Of a stretch of DNA of 64,000 nucleotides, positions 1 through 9,064 are shown in pieces (within the stretch, counting starts at the first letter, position 1; each line of letters starts with the position of its first letter). The translations under genes and the position numbers were made by a program. The notes under the pieces were generated by a model. It searched no databases, was not told where the DNA came from, and worked only from the letters and a program-made list of their open reading frames with translations. The DNA is from Bacteroidota bacterium (GTDB lineage: Bacteria > Bacteroidota > Bacteroidia > Flavobacteriales > Weeksellaceae). The stretch lies in assembly GCA_023419095.1 (NCBI GenBank), contig JAEZYN010000030.1:20345-84344 (forward strand), given 5' to 3'.

Positions 1-458
1 CTTCTGTTGCTGTAAAACAGATAAGCCTTGCTTTTCGGTTCCTGGTATAATGCTTCTTTCAGATTTGATAGCACCGGCGAAATACCGCTTCCCGCAGCTA
101 AGCCCACATATGTTTTTTCGTTTGAAATATGATGATTGGTGTAAAAATGACCCGCAGGCGCGGAAACTTCCACCATTTGGCCGGGAAAAATATTCTCATT
201 TAAAATGGAAGAGACGCGGCCGTTTTCCAGATGTTTTACCAGAATTTCGAGATCTGTGTTTTCTTCAGTCGGAGCATTGACGATGGAATAAGAGCGTCGC
301 AGATCTTCGTCGCCTGCAAAAAACCTTACATTCAGATATTGGCCCTGCTTAAAAGAAAACTCCGGCTTCAGATGTGCAGGGATCTCGAAGGCAATATTTA
401 CGGAATCGTTTGTTTTCTTCGCTACTTTGGTCGTTTTTAAAAGATGAAAATGATGCAT
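1..458 (-). CDS. PaaE-like FAD/NADPH oxidoreductase, 3' end off the window
   Basis: This is the N-terminal 152 codons of a ferredoxin-NADP-reductase-type flavoprotein; the gene continues past the left edge. Residues 54-59 read RRSYSI, the FAD-binding RxYS motif, and residues 119-128 read GLAAGSGISP, the start of the NADPH-binding fold. The pairing resembles the reductase subunit of phenylacetyl-CoA epoxidase (PaaE), which also carries a C-terminal 2Fe-2S ferredoxin domain; that part is not in the window, so another FNR-type reductase is possible. The start ATG at 458 is the first in frame after a stop at 471-473. A TATATTTG element lies about 37 bp upstream. It is divergent from clpB. Confidence 0.75.
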   Translation of the reverse strand, partial: MHHFHLLKTTKVAKKTNDSVNIAFEIPAHLKPEFSFKQGQYLNVRFFAGDEDLRRSYSIVNAPTEENTDLEILVKHLENGRVSSILNENIFPGQMVEVSAPAGHFYTNHHISNEKTYVGLAAGSGISPVLSNLKEALYQEPKSKAYLFYSNR

Positions 459-494
459 ATAAAAAGCTGACTACATTATTAAAAGTGTGTGAAA

Positions 495-502
495 CAAATA
501 TA
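495..502 (-). promoter_or_regulatory. -7 element of the PaaE-like gene
   Basis: On the minus strand this reads TATATTTG, a perfect match to the Bacteroidota -7 consensus TAnnTTTG, 36 bp before the start codon. I see no clear TTG -33 element at the usual spacing. Confidence 0.5.
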
Positions 503-578
503 ATGTTTTTTGCGATTGGAGAATTTAAGTAAAGTGATGGCACGCAAATACACGTTTTTGACTTTGGTGCACTAAATT

Positions 579-635
579 CGGAAATTATGTCTTAAAACAT
601 TCACATTCAAATATTTAAAACGGAAATTATGTCTT
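579..635. repeat. 15-bp direct repeat upstream of clpB
   Basis: The sequence CGGAAATTATGTCTT occurs at 579-593 and again at 621-635, exactly 42 bp apart, which is about four helical turns. The copies lie 131 and 89 bp before the clpB start, in the divergent region shared with the PaaE-like gene. This could be a paired operator, perhaps for heat-shock control of clpB, but no known regulator site is recognised. Confidence 0.6.
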
Positions 636-723
636 TAAAGTGTTTGATTTTCTGCTGAAAGTATAATTTTTGCTGCCAACACGATATCATTTCAAATCAA
701 ACTTTTAACACAAAATTTTTAAT

Positions 724-3315
724 ATGAACTTAAATCAATACACCGTAAAATCTCAGGAAGCCATCCAGAAAGCGCAGCAGATCGCGATGGAATTCGGCCA
801 CCAGATGATCGAGCCACAACATTTGCTGGAAGGAATTCTGCAGGTGGACGAAAACATTTCAGAATTTCTGATGAAGAAATCTGAGGCTGAACTGAGTCTC
901 GTGCGCGAGCGCAACCGCGAAAACCTCGAAAAACTTCCCAAAGTAGAGGGCGGCAACATTTATCTTTCCCAGACATCTAACCGGATTTTGCTTGATGCTC
1001 CCAACGTGGCCAAGAGAATGGGTGATGAATATGTTACGATCGAACATTTGTGGCTTTCGCTGCTTGACGTGAACTCCGATGTTTCAAAAATGCTCAAAGA
1101 TATGGGCGTGACAAAAAAAGGCGTCGAAGTTGCGATAAGCGAACTGCGCAAAGGTTCAAAAGCCACTTCTGCGAGTTCTGAAGAAACTTATCAAAGTTTA
1201 AATAAATACGCTAAAAACTTCAATGTTTTGGCGGCAGAAGGAAAACTTGATCCGGTTATCGGCAGGGACGAAGAAATCCGCCGTGTGCTACAGATCCTGT
1301 CGAGAAGAACTAAGAATAATCCAATTCTAATTGGCGAACCGGGCGTGGGGAAAACCGCGATCGCGGAAGGAATTGCGCACCGGATCATCTCTGGCGACGT
1401 TCCCGAAAACCTGATGGATAAAACACTTTATTCACTGGATATGGGTGCGCTGATTGCCGGCGCAAAATATAAAGGAGAATTCGAAGAGCGCCTGAAATCT
1501 GTTGTAAATGAAGTCATTAAATCTGAAGGTCAGATTATACTCTTCATCGATGAAATTCACACTTTGGTCGGTGCTGGTGGCGGAGAAGGCGCGATGGACG
1601 CGGCGAATATCCTTAAACCCGCATTGGCGCGCGGCGAACTGCGTGCTGTGGGTGCAACGACATTAAATGAATATCAGAAATATTTTGAGAAAGACAAAGC
1701 GCTCGAAAGACGTTTTCAGAAGGTAATGGTGGAAGAACCGGATACGGAATCGGCGATTTCTATCCTGCGTGGAGTTAAAGACAAATATGAGGCACACCAC
1801 AAAGTGCGCATTAAAGATGAAGCCATCATCGCCGCAGTAGAGCTGTCGCAGCGGTATATTACTGACCGCTTTTTACCGGACAAAGCAATTGACCTGATTG
1901 ATGAAGCTTCCGCGAAACTGCGAATGGAAATTAATTCTAAACCTGAGGAACTGGACGTTCTCGATCGGCGACTTATGCAACTCGAAATCGAACTCGCAGC
2001 CATATCCAGAGAAAACAATGAAATTAAAATCAATCATTTAAAAGAGGATATTGCCAAAGTTTCTGAGCAGCGAAACGAAATCAATGCGAAATGGCTTAAA
2101 GAAAAGCAGAAGTCGGAAGATCTTACCGCAATTAAAAAAGAAATCGAAGCCCTGAAACTTGAGGCAGAACGCGCGTCCCGCGTCGGTGATTATGCGAAAG
2201 TGGCGGAAATTCAGTATGGTAAGATTAAAGAAAAAGAAAGCGATCTCGAAAAACTGGAACTCGAAATGCAGAACCATCAGAACGAGCTGATTCAGGAAGA
2301 AGTTACCGCTGAAAATATCTCGGAAGTCATTTCCAAATGGACCGGAATTCCGGTAACCAAGCTTCTGCAGAGCGAACGCGAAAAACTTCTTCACCTCGAA
2401 GACGAACTTCACAAAAGAGTAGTCGGGCAAAACGAGGCCATCGAATCCATTGCGGATGCCATCAGGAGAAACCGCGCAGGCCTAAACGACGAAAGAAAAC
2501 CGATTGGCTCCTTCCTTTTCCTCGGTACTACCGGCGTCGGTAAAACGGAACTCGCAAAAGCTTTGGCAGAATATCTTTTTAACGACGAAAACAATATGAC
2601 GCGAATTGATATGAGTGAGTATCAGGAGCGGCATGCGGTTTCACGGCTGGTCGGCGCGCCTCCGGGTTACGTAGGTTACGATGAAGGCGGTCAGCTGACG
2701 GAAGCCGTGCGCCGCAGACCGTATTCCGTGGTGCTTTTAGACGAGATCGAAAAAGCGCATCCCGATGTTTTCAATACGCTTCTGCAGGTTTTGGATGACG
2801 GTCGGCTGACGGATAACAAAGGTCGCGTGGTCAATTTTAAAAACTCAATTATCATCATGACGTCGAACCTGGGCTCGCACATAATCCAGGAAAACTTTGA
2901 AAATATAACTGATGAAAACGTTTCTGAAGTTGTGGAAAAAACAAAAGCTGAAGTGTTCGCGCTTTTGAGACAGACATTGAGACCCGAATTTTTAAACAGA
3001 ATTGACGAAACCGTGCTTTTCCAGCCATTGAACAAAAAAGAAATTGGTAAAATCGTGCAGTATCAGCTGCGTGGATTCAATAAAATGCTGGAGAAAAAAG
3101 GTATTTTCATGACGGCGACCGACGATGCCGTAGAATATATAATGAATAAAGGCTACGACCCGAGTTTTGGCGCAAGGCCTCTGAAAAGAGTTTTGCAACA
3201 GGAAGTTCTCAACAGACTTTCGAAAGAGATTCTGGCCGGCAATGTAAACGACGGCGACCGCATAACACTCGATTATTTCGATGAAAGTGGCCTTGTATTC
3301 AGACCGACTGAGTGA
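724..3315 (+). CDS. clpB: ATP-dependent chaperone ClpB
   Basis: ClpB is the cytoplasmic Hsp100 disaggregase that works with DnaK to pull proteins from aggregates. The 863 residues match the usual length. In order the protein has an N-terminal Clp repeat domain (about 1-145), a first AAA+ module with Walker A GEPGVGKT (204-211) and Walker B ILFIDEIHT, a charged coiled-coil middle domain (about 400-530) and a second AAA+ module with Walker A GTTGVGKT (600-607) and Walker B VVLLDEIEKAHPDVF. The middle domain separates it from ClpA and ClpC. A 15-bp direct repeat and a long AT-rich leader precede it. The gene stands alone. Confidence 0.97.
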   Translation: MNLNQYTVKSQEAIQKAQQIAMEFGHQMIEPQHLLEGILQVDENISEFLMKKSEAELSLVRERNRENLEKLPKVEGGNIYLSQTSNRILLDAPNVAKRMGDEYVTIEHLWLSLLDVNSDVSKMLKDMGVTKKGVEVAISELRKGSKATSASSEETYQSLNKYAKNFNVLAAEGKLDPVIGRDEEIRRVLQILSRRTKNNPILIGEPGVGKTAIAEGIAHRIISGDVPENLMDKTLYSLDMGALIAGAKYKGEFEERLKSVVNEVIKSEGQIILFIDEIHTLVGAGGGEGAMDAANILKPALARGELRAVGATTLNEYQKYFEKDKALERRFQKVMVEEPDTESAISILRGVKDKYEAHHKVRIKDEAIIAAVELSQRYITDRFLPDKAIDLIDEASAKLRMEINSKPEELDVLDRRLMQLEIELAAISRENNEIKINHLKEDIAKVSEQRNEINAKWLKEKQKSEDLTAIKKEIEALKLEAERASRVGDYAKVAEIQYGKIKEKESDLEKLELEMQNHQNELIQEEVTAENISEVISKWTGIPVTKLLQSEREKLLHLEDELHKRVVGQNEAIESIADAIRRNRAGLNDERKPIGSFLFLGTTGVGKTELAKALAEYLFNDENNMTRIDMSEYQERHAVSRLVGAPPGYVGYDEGGQLTEAVRRRPYSVVLLDEIEKAHPDVFNTLLQVLDDGRLTDNKGRVVNFKNSIIIMTSNLGSHIIQENFENITDENVSEVVEKTKAEVFALLRQTLRPEFLNRIDETVLFQPLNKKEIGKIVQYQLRGFNKMLEKKGIFMTATDDAVEYIMNKGYDPSFGARPLKRVLQQEVLNRLSKEILAGNVNDGDRITLDYFDESGLVFRPTE

Positions 3316-3495
3316 GAAATTTTAAAAAGAATGCAAAAATAAACATTCTATAAGCCTGATTCTCAAACCTATTGCATCAAAGTGAGAAAATACATTTTAA
3401 TTTATTTGCAAATATCAGGATTAATATATTTCTTTGTGCCGTTCTAATGCTTTCATCAGCTGAAGAATAAATTTTTTTTCATCATTTGTGTTTAT

Positions 3496-3525
3496 CCACC
3501 GGCTTCATCACCGGTGGGTTTTTTT
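3496..3525 (+). terminator. intrinsic terminator downstream of clpB
   Basis: A 7-bp stem (CCACCGG / CCGGTGG) with an 8-nt loop is followed by a T run. It is about 180 bp past the clpB stop, so it may end clpB read-through or a separate short transcript. Confidence 0.7.
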
Positions 3526-3529
3526 GTTT

Positions 3530-4360
3530 TTAATGGAAGCTTAGTGTGGCCATAACGGGAAAATGATCCGACGGATAAAGCAGATTTTCGCGCCGGTCAT
3601 TGATAATGCGGTGATCAATGCAGCGAAATTTCTGCGTAAAAATATAGTCGATGCGGTCTGTCGGGATTTTATTGATATCGAATGCTGTAAAAGTTCCTGT
3701 TGGCCCGTACGGCGGTTTCGCGCAGTTTTTATACGTGTCCTGCAGGTTTTGGGCTAATATTTTAATGGGTTGCGTTTCATCTGTTAAATTAAAATCACCG
3801 GTAAGAATTACAGGTAAGGTCTTTGTATTCAATGTTTTAATTTCATTTAAAATCAAACTGGCAGAATTTTTCCGTGCTACATTTCCGATATGGTCGAAAT
3901 GCACATTGAACGCCCAAAACTTCTTACCGCCTTTTTTAGTTTGAAATAAAGCGTACGTACAAACGCGGTTGTAAGCTGCGTCCCAACCTTTTGAAGGTTT
4001 TTCCGGCGTCTCGCTGAGCCAGAAAGTTCCGCTTTGAAGCACTTTCAGTTTTTCGGAATTATAGATAATGGCAGAATATTCGCCCTTATTTTTCCCATCG
4101 TCTCGTCCCACGCCTACAAAATCGTAGTTTGAAAGTCCAGTTTTGATATCGGTCATCTGCTGAGGTAAGGCCTCCTGAACACCTAGAACATCCATTTCAT
4201 AGTAGTTCAGAAGTTTCAGGACGTCATCTTTGCGGTGCTTCCACGCATTTTCTTTGTCAGAATCCAGCGCGAGCCTGATGTTGAAAGTCATCACCTTCAA
4301 TTCCTGCGCATTCATATTTAAATAAAATGTTAAAGCCAAAAAAGTAATCAGGTTTTTCAT
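3530..4360 (-). CDS. secreted endonuclease/exonuclease/phosphatase-family hydrolase
   Basis: This 276-residue protein belongs to the DNase I-like EEP superfamily, metal-dependent phosphodiesterases. An N-terminal signal peptide (MKNLITFLALTFYLNMNAQ) indicates export. The family motifs appear in order: MTFNIR near residue 25, GVQEAL (metal-binding Glu), TGDFNLTD in the middle (catalytic Asp and Asn), DRIDYIF and the C-terminal SDHFPV (catalytic Asp-His). EEP members with this layout include sphingomyelinase-like, nuclease and inositol-phosphatase enzymes, and the substrate cannot be read from the sequence. It converges on clpB and is divergent from the ABC-F gene. Confidence 0.88.
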   Translation of the reverse strand: MKNLITFLALTFYLNMNAQELKVMTFNIRLALDSDKENAWKHRKDDVLKLLNYYEMDVLGVQEALPQQMTDIKTGLSNYDFVGVGRDDGKNKGEYSAIIYNSEKLKVLQSGTFWLSETPEKPSKGWDAAYNRVCTYALFQTKKGGKKFWAFNVHFDHIGNVARKNSASLILNEIKTLNTKTLPVILTGDFNLTDETQPIKILAQNLQDTYKNCAKPPYGPTGTFTAFDINKIPTDRIDYIFTQKFRCIDHRIINDRRENLLYPSDHFPVMATLSFH

Positions 4361-4458
4361 TTAAGTTGATTTTTTTCGAATTTCAAAGTTATGATTTTTA
4401 ACGTTTTCCACTTCAAAGCGGAGAAGAGTGCAGTAAAGTAATTTCCGATTTGTTTCCG

Positions 4459-4466
4459 TACTTTTG
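4459..4466 (+). promoter_or_regulatory. -7 element of the ABC-F gene
   Basis: TACTTTTG matches the Bacteroidota TAnnTTTG consensus and ends 38 bp before the ATG. No -33 element is evident. Confidence 0.4.
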
Positions 4467-4504
4467 CCGCTCGAAAAATATTCGCTTAAACTGCTCAACA
4501 AATT

Positions 4505-6430
4505 ATGCTTTCAGTACAAGGCTTAGGCCTCCATCATTCAGGAAACTATCTTTTTCAAAATGTAAATTTCACTATTAAAAAAGATGATAAAATCGGTCTC
4601 GTCGGAAAAAACGGTGCCGGAAAGTCTACGTTGCTAAAGATGCTTACGGGAGAAATAAACTTCTACGAAGGCAACATCGTACCCGAAGGTAATATAACGA
4701 TAGGTTTCCTGAAACAGGATCTGGATTTTGTGAAAGGCCGAACGGTCTGGAATGAAACTTTGCAGGCCTTTGAGCAGATTAATGCGATGAAAAGTGAGTT
4801 GGATGAGGTCAATCATCAGCTTACCACGCGCACCGACTATGAAAGTGACGCCTACGAGAATTTGATCCACAGAATGACGGAGCTGAATGATTTGCTGATG
4901 CATCACGATGCCTACAATCTGGAAGGCGATGTAGAGAAAGTGCTGCTTGGTTTGGGTTTTAAAGCGGATGATTTCCACAAAATTACCGATGAATTTTCGG
5001 GCGGTTGGCGAATGCGGATCGAGCTTGCGAAACTTCTTCTTCAGAAAAATGATTTAATGCTTCTGGATGAGCCGACCAACCACCTCGACATGGAATCGAT
5101 CATTTGGCTTGAAGCTTTTCTGAAAGAATATCCGGGCGCCATCGTGCTTGTGAGCCACGACAAACAGTTCATGACGTCGGTTTGCAACCGGACTTTTGAC
5201 ATTAATAACAAGAAAGTTGACGATTATAAAGCCAATTACACAAAATACCTTGAATTAAGTAAAGAGCGTAAAGAAAAACTGACGCAGGCGAAGAAAAACC
5301 AGGATGCGGAGATCAAGCAGATGGAAGACAATATCAATCGTTTCCGCGCCAGCGCTACCAAGGCATCCTTTGCGCAGTCTTTGATAAAAAAGCTCGAAAA
5401 GATTGACCGTATTGAAATTGATAACGAGGACGTTTCGAAATTCAATATCCGCTTTGTGCAGTCTGTTGTTCCTGGAAAAGTAATTTTTGAGGCTAAAAAT
5501 TTAGGTAAATCATACGGCAACAAACAGGTGTTCGATAAAGTAGATTTCTTTGTTGAACGCGGTGACCGGATTGCTTTGCTTGGCCAGAACGGGCAGGGGA
5601 AAACGACTTTAGCAAAAATTCTGTCCGGTGAAATAAAAGATTACACAGGCGAGTGGAATCTGGGTCACAATGTGAACATCGGCTATTTTGCGCAGAATCA
5701 GGAAGAAGTGCTTACCCCAAATAAAACGGTTCTGGAAGAAGCTGAAGATGCGGCTACCGAAGAAACCCGCCCACGCGTGCGCGACTTGTTGGGAAGCTTC
5801 CTATTCCAGGGTGAAGATGTGCAGAAAAAAACGAAAGTTCTTTCGGGTGGTGAGCGTAACCGTTTGGCTTTGTGTAAGTTGCTCCTTCGCCCGTTCAATA
5901 CGTTGATCATGGATGAGCCGACGAACCACCTTGATATCCAGTCGAAAGAAATTATCAAACTGGCGCTTCAGAAATTTGAAGGGACGCTGATTGTAATTTC
6001 CCACGACAGGGAATTTTTACAGGGCTTGAGCGATAAGATATTCGAATTCCGTGACGGAAGAATGAAAGAATTCCTCGGGGATGTGAATGAATATCTGGAG
6101 TTCCGTCAGAAAGAAAGTATCCGTGAAGTTTCGGCAGAAAAATCAAAACTTCAGGAATTGCGAAACGAACCTGTGGTTGAAAAACCGGCGGAAAAAGCGC
6201 CGGAGAAAAAAGAGGTTTTCGTAAGCAAAGACCAGAAAAACATTCAGAATAAAATAATGAAAGTCGAGGAAAAAGTCTCTGAACTCGAACTGAAAATCGA
6301 AGGGATGGAAGCCGGATTCGCAAAAGAAAATCCAAGCGAAGAATTAATGCAGCAATATACCGCGAAGAAAGAAGAGCTTGATTTAGCCTTGCAGGAATGG
6401 GAGTTTCTGGGAACGCAGTTGCAAGGGTAA
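4505..6430 (+). CDS. ABC-F family ATP-binding protein
   Basis: This is a soluble 641-residue protein with two ABC ATPase domains and no membrane segments, the ABC-F layout (Uup, EttA, YheS). These proteins act on the ribosome rather than in transport. Domain 1 has Walker A GKNGAGKS (34-41) and Walker B LLDEPTNHLD near 187; domain 2 has Walker A GQNGQGKT (360-367), signature LSGGERNRL and Walker B MDEPTNHLD near 470. A charged linker (about 240-300) lies between them and a C-terminal coiled coil (about 550-641) resembles that of Uup/YdiF. I cannot tell a housekeeping role from antibiotic protection. Confidence 0.93.
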   Translation: MLSVQGLGLHHSGNYLFQNVNFTIKKDDKIGLVGKNGAGKSTLLKMLTGEINFYEGNIVPEGNITIGFLKQDLDFVKGRTVWNETLQAFEQINAMKSELDEVNHQLTTRTDYESDAYENLIHRMTELNDLLMHHDAYNLEGDVEKVLLGLGFKADDFHKITDEFSGGWRMRIELAKLLLQKNDLMLLDEPTNHLDMESIIWLEAFLKEYPGAIVLVSHDKQFMTSVCNRTFDINNKKVDDYKANYTKYLELSKERKEKLTQAKKNQDAEIKQMEDNINRFRASATKASFAQSLIKKLEKIDRIEIDNEDVSKFNIRFVQSVVPGKVIFEAKNLGKSYGNKQVFDKVDFFVERGDRIALLGQNGQGKTTLAKILSGEIKDYTGEWNLGHNVNIGYFAQNQEEVLTPNKTVLEEAEDAATEETRPRVRDLLGSFLFQGEDVQKKTKVLSGGERNRLALCKLLLRPFNTLIMDEPTNHLDIQSKEIIKLALQKFEGTLIVISHDREFLQGLSDKIFEFRDGRMKEFLGDVNEYLEFRQKESIREVSAEKSKLQELRNEPVVEKPAEKAPEKKEVFVSKDQKNIQNKIMKVEEKVSELELKIEGMEAGFAKENPSEELMQQYTAKKEELDLALQEWEFLGTQLQG

Positions 6431-6460
6431 AATGGCGTATATTTAATCTTTTAAAGAATA

Positions 6461-7285
6461 ATGAAAATAAGTCGTTTACTGCTGCTGTTACTTTTTGTGG
6501 TACTGTCTTGCGAGCGCGAGCAAGCTGTTCAGACTCCTCCGGAGGATCCATTAGTGGCAAAAATAGCCGTCCGTGTTTTGTCGCCGGGTGCGGTGCCTTA
6601 CAACAATGAAGAATTGACTATAGATTTCTCTTATGACCACCAAAATAAATTAATCAGACGCACTGGCGGATTTCTACCGATTTCTGGTTCTACGGGTTAC
6701 AATTATGGCCCTTTTACAAAGTTGCTTGGAACTTCCCTTGCGTACACCGGAAATAAAGTGGTGGTCGAGAATTTTTCAACTTCCACTGAGTTTACAGTAC
6801 CGAAAAATACCCGCAACATTACCCTTAACCCTCATCAGCAAATAGAAACCCGCGAAATTTCAAATGCAAATGTTTATTTATTCAAACGGGAGACTTACAT
6901 TTACAAAGGTGGCAAGCTAGACGAGATAGAGACTACATTTCCAAATATGCCCTACGATCCTACAGATCCAAATGATTATATATACTCATTCTCGGAAAAA
7001 TTTTTTTTTAATTCCGCAGGCAACTTAATAAGAACAGAGTATGTGGAATTGCAAGATGGCGTGCCTTCACCGCATTATAAGCGTGTAAGACTGTTTGAAA
7101 ACTTTGATAATTCTTATAATCCATTTAAGCGTTTTACATTGTTGGATGAGTACTTCTACCGCTCTCTTTCTAAAAATAATTTCAGGACCTACCGTGAGAT
7201 TCTTACACAGAACGGCTCTTCTACAGCGTCTGTGCAAGAGTGGGAATTTAATTACGATTCGGCAGGAAATATCATTATAAATTGA
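6461..7285 (+). CDS. uncharacterised lipoprotein with YD-like segments
   Basis: The 274-residue product starts with a lipoprotein signal (MKISRLLLLLLFVVLSC); the Cys at residue 17 would be lipidated, placing it in the outer or inner membrane facing the periplasm. The rest has no domain I can name. It contains short segments of the YD-repeat flavour, such as FSYDHQNKLIRR and the C-terminal FNYDSAGNIIIN, seen in small Bacteroidota beta-rich lipoproteins. It follows the ABC-F gene by 30 bp and ends before a hairpin. Its A+T-rich stretches (for example a T9 run at about 7001-7009) contrast with the neighbours and suggest recent acquisition or weak constraint. Confidence 0.75.
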   Translation: MKISRLLLLLLFVVLSCEREQAVQTPPEDPLVAKIAVRVLSPGAVPYNNEELTIDFSYDHQNKLIRRTGGFLPISGSTGYNYGPFTKLLGTSLAYTGNKVVVENFSTSTEFTVPKNTRNITLNPHQQIETREISNANVYLFKRETYIYKGGKLDEIETTFPNMPYDPTDPNDYIYSFSEKFFFNSAGNLIRTEYVELQDGVPSPHYKRVRLFENFDNSYNPFKRFTLLDEYFYRSLSKNNFRTYREILTQNGSSTASVQEWEFNYDSAGNIIIN

Positions 7286-7317
7286 TCGGCAAGCTGGCGG
7301 CGCTTATGTTTTATTAC

Positions 7318-7343
7318 GCACAATATGTCATTATTGTGCAGTT
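7318..7343 (+). terminator. hairpin after the lipoprotein gene
   Basis: GCACAATA and TATTGTGC form an 8-bp stem around a 6-nt loop, followed by AGTTTT. The short T run makes this a moderate terminator. Confidence 0.5.
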
Positions 7344-7394
7344 TTATAAACTTAAATAATGCCGTTCCAAGCCCTTAGCTTGCGCGATTTTCCC

Positions 7395-7402
7395 TATATT
7401 TG
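7395..7402 (+). promoter_or_regulatory. -7 element of the HMG-CoA reductase gene
   Basis: TATATTTG is a perfect TAnnTTTG match ending 17 bp before the ATG, giving a very short leader. Confidence 0.5.
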
Positions 7403-7419
7403 AAGCTTAATCAAATGCT

Positions 7420-8748
7420 ATGAATCATCAGCCGGTAGAAGGTTTCTCCAAACTGTCGAAGCAGGGAAAAATTGACTGGATCGTCAACGAATATCTGGAA
7501 GGAAACTCAGAATACGAAACCGTCCTGAAGCAATACTGGAACGATAATCCTGATCTTCAGAAACTCCACGAAGAATTTTCCGAGAATACCATTTCCAATT
7601 TTTATATGCCTTACGGTATTGCTCCCAACTTTCTCATTGACGGTAAACTGCTGGCGTTGCCAATGGCCGTGGAAGAAAGTTCAGTGGTGGCTGCGGCCTC
7701 AAAAGCTGCGAAATTCTGGATCGATAAAGGAGGCTTCAAGACGACGATTATTAATACTAAAAAATTAGGTCACACGCATTTCATTCTGAATGTAGAGCCG
7801 CACAAGCTGCAGCATTTTTTTAATTTTAAATTAAAAAAGAAGCTTTTTGAAGCCACTGAAGACATCACCAAAAATATGCGCAACCGTGGAGGCGGCATAC
7901 TAAACATCCGTTTGATCGATAAAACCGCTGACCTGGAAAATTATTTTCAGCTGAAAGCGAGTTTTGACACCGTAGATTCAATGGGTGCGAATTTCATCAA
8001 CTCTTGTCTGGAAAAATTCGGCAAAACCCTGCGCGAAGAAGTAGCAAGTGAAGAAGATTTCACGCAGGAAGAAAAAGATTCACTGCAGATTGTGATGAAT
8101 ATCCTTTCGAATTTTACGCCAGATTGTATCGTGAGAGCTGAGGTGTCGTGCAAAATCGAGGATTTAAAGGACGACAGCGGAATCTCAAATGAAGAATTCG
8201 CAACTAAATTTAAACGCGCTGTGACGATCGCAGAGATCGAGCCGTTCCGCGCTACCACGCACAACAAAGGAATCATGAACGGCGTGGATGCCGTGGTAAT
8301 CGCAACCGGAAACGATTTCCGCGCCACAGAGGCCTGTGCACATGCCTACGCAGCAAAAGACGGAAAATATTCGAGTTTGACGCACTGTACAATTGATAAC
8401 GGGATTTTTAGGTTCTGGATTGACCTGCCGATTTCGGTTGGCGTTGTTGGTGGTCTGACAAATCTTCACCCTCTTGTGAAATTCTCACTGGCACTTTTAG
8501 GAAAACCTTCCGCGCAGGAACTCATGAGTATTCTGGCGGTTTCAGGTTTAGCACAGAATTTCGGTGCGCTGCGTTCTTTGGTGACAACCGGCATCCAGAA
8601 AGGTCACATGAAGATGCACCTTTTGAATATCCTGAATCAGATGGAGGCGACGGAAGAGGAGAAAAACCATTTCGTGACTTACTTCAAAGACAAAACGGTG
8701 ACGCACCATGAGGTGATTTCGGAGTTTAACAAATTGAGAGAAAAATAA
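7420..8748 (+). CDS. mvaA: class II hydroxymethylglutaryl-CoA reductase
   Basis: The 442-residue enzyme interconverts HMG-CoA and mevalonate with a nicotinamide cofactor. It has no membrane anchor and follows the Pseudomonas mevalonii (class II) pattern: EESSVVAAASKAAKFW from residue 85 carries the catalytic Glu, and the stretch from about residue 282 (NKGIMNGVDAVV, then ATGNDFRATEACAHAY) carries the catalytic Lys and Asp. Class II enzymes are often named degradative, but flavobacteria are known to make isoprenoids through mevalonate, so a biosynthetic role is likely. It stands alone with its own -7 element. Confidence 0.93.
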   Translation: MNHQPVEGFSKLSKQGKIDWIVNEYLEGNSEYETVLKQYWNDNPDLQKLHEEFSENTISNFYMPYGIAPNFLIDGKLLALPMAVEESSVVAAASKAAKFWIDKGGFKTTIINTKKLGHTHFILNVEPHKLQHFFNFKLKKKLFEATEDITKNMRNRGGGILNIRLIDKTADLENYFQLKASFDTVDSMGANFINSCLEKFGKTLREEVASEEDFTQEEKDSLQIVMNILSNFTPDCIVRAEVSCKIEDLKDDSGISNEEFATKFKRAVTIAEIEPFRATTHNKGIMNGVDAVVIATGNDFRATEACAHAYAAKDGKYSSLTHCTIDNGIFRFWIDLPISVGVVGGLTNLHPLVKFSLALLGKPSAQELMSILAVSGLAQNFGALRSLVTTGIQKGHMKMHLLNILNQMEATEEEKNHFVTYFKDKTVTHHEVISEFNKLREK

Positions 8749-8755
8749 TATAGTC

Positions 8756-9057
8756 ATGAAGATATGTGTGGTAGCTGAGGGATCTGAAGAAAATCTTGAT
8801 TTGCTATTGCAGATAGCAAAAAAGTTTGACATCAAAATATCGAGGCCTCGTCAAAGTTCACCTGGCGCCAGAACCACAGTTGGGCATCAGGGAAATGCAT
8901 ATTTGCCTTGGAGTTCAGAGGATGATGAACAACTTGAAATCCTATATTATTGTGGGAAAACGTGAAAGAACTCAGTGAGATTTTTGGGCGTAATGAAGGT
9001 GCTATCCGTTCCCGAATTAAAAAGCTTGAATTAGTAGAAAAATACGGTAAAAAATGA
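8756..9057 (+). pseudogene. small HTH-like protein gene, frameshifted near 8957-8960
   Basis: Frame 1 opens at 8756 (MKICVVAEGSEENLDLLLQ) and stops at 8965 after the sequence SSEDDEQLEILYYCGK. The natural continuation, VKELSEIFGRNEGAIRSRIK, is found in the -1 frame from 8962 to the stop at 9057. One extra A in the A4 run at 8957-8960 would restore a 100-residue protein. The restored C-terminal half (PWSSEDDEQLEIL, then VKELSEIFGRNEGAIRSRIKKL) looks like a Myb/GcrA-like helix-turn-helix. It starts 7 bp after the HMG-CoA reductase stop. Whether this is a true mutation or an assembly error is unknown; the run lacks a proper -1 slippery heptamer. Confidence 0.65.
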
Positions 9058-9064
9058 ATCAATT

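Noticed and set aside
5955..6560. A minus-strand frame of 201 codons
   Set aside because: It is antisense to the ABC-F coiled coil and the lipoprotein start, and resembles nothing coherent.
8951..8966. Programmed -1 frameshift site
   Set aside because: The in-frame codons GGG AAA ACG do not form an X XXY YYZ heptamer, so an indel is the simpler reading.
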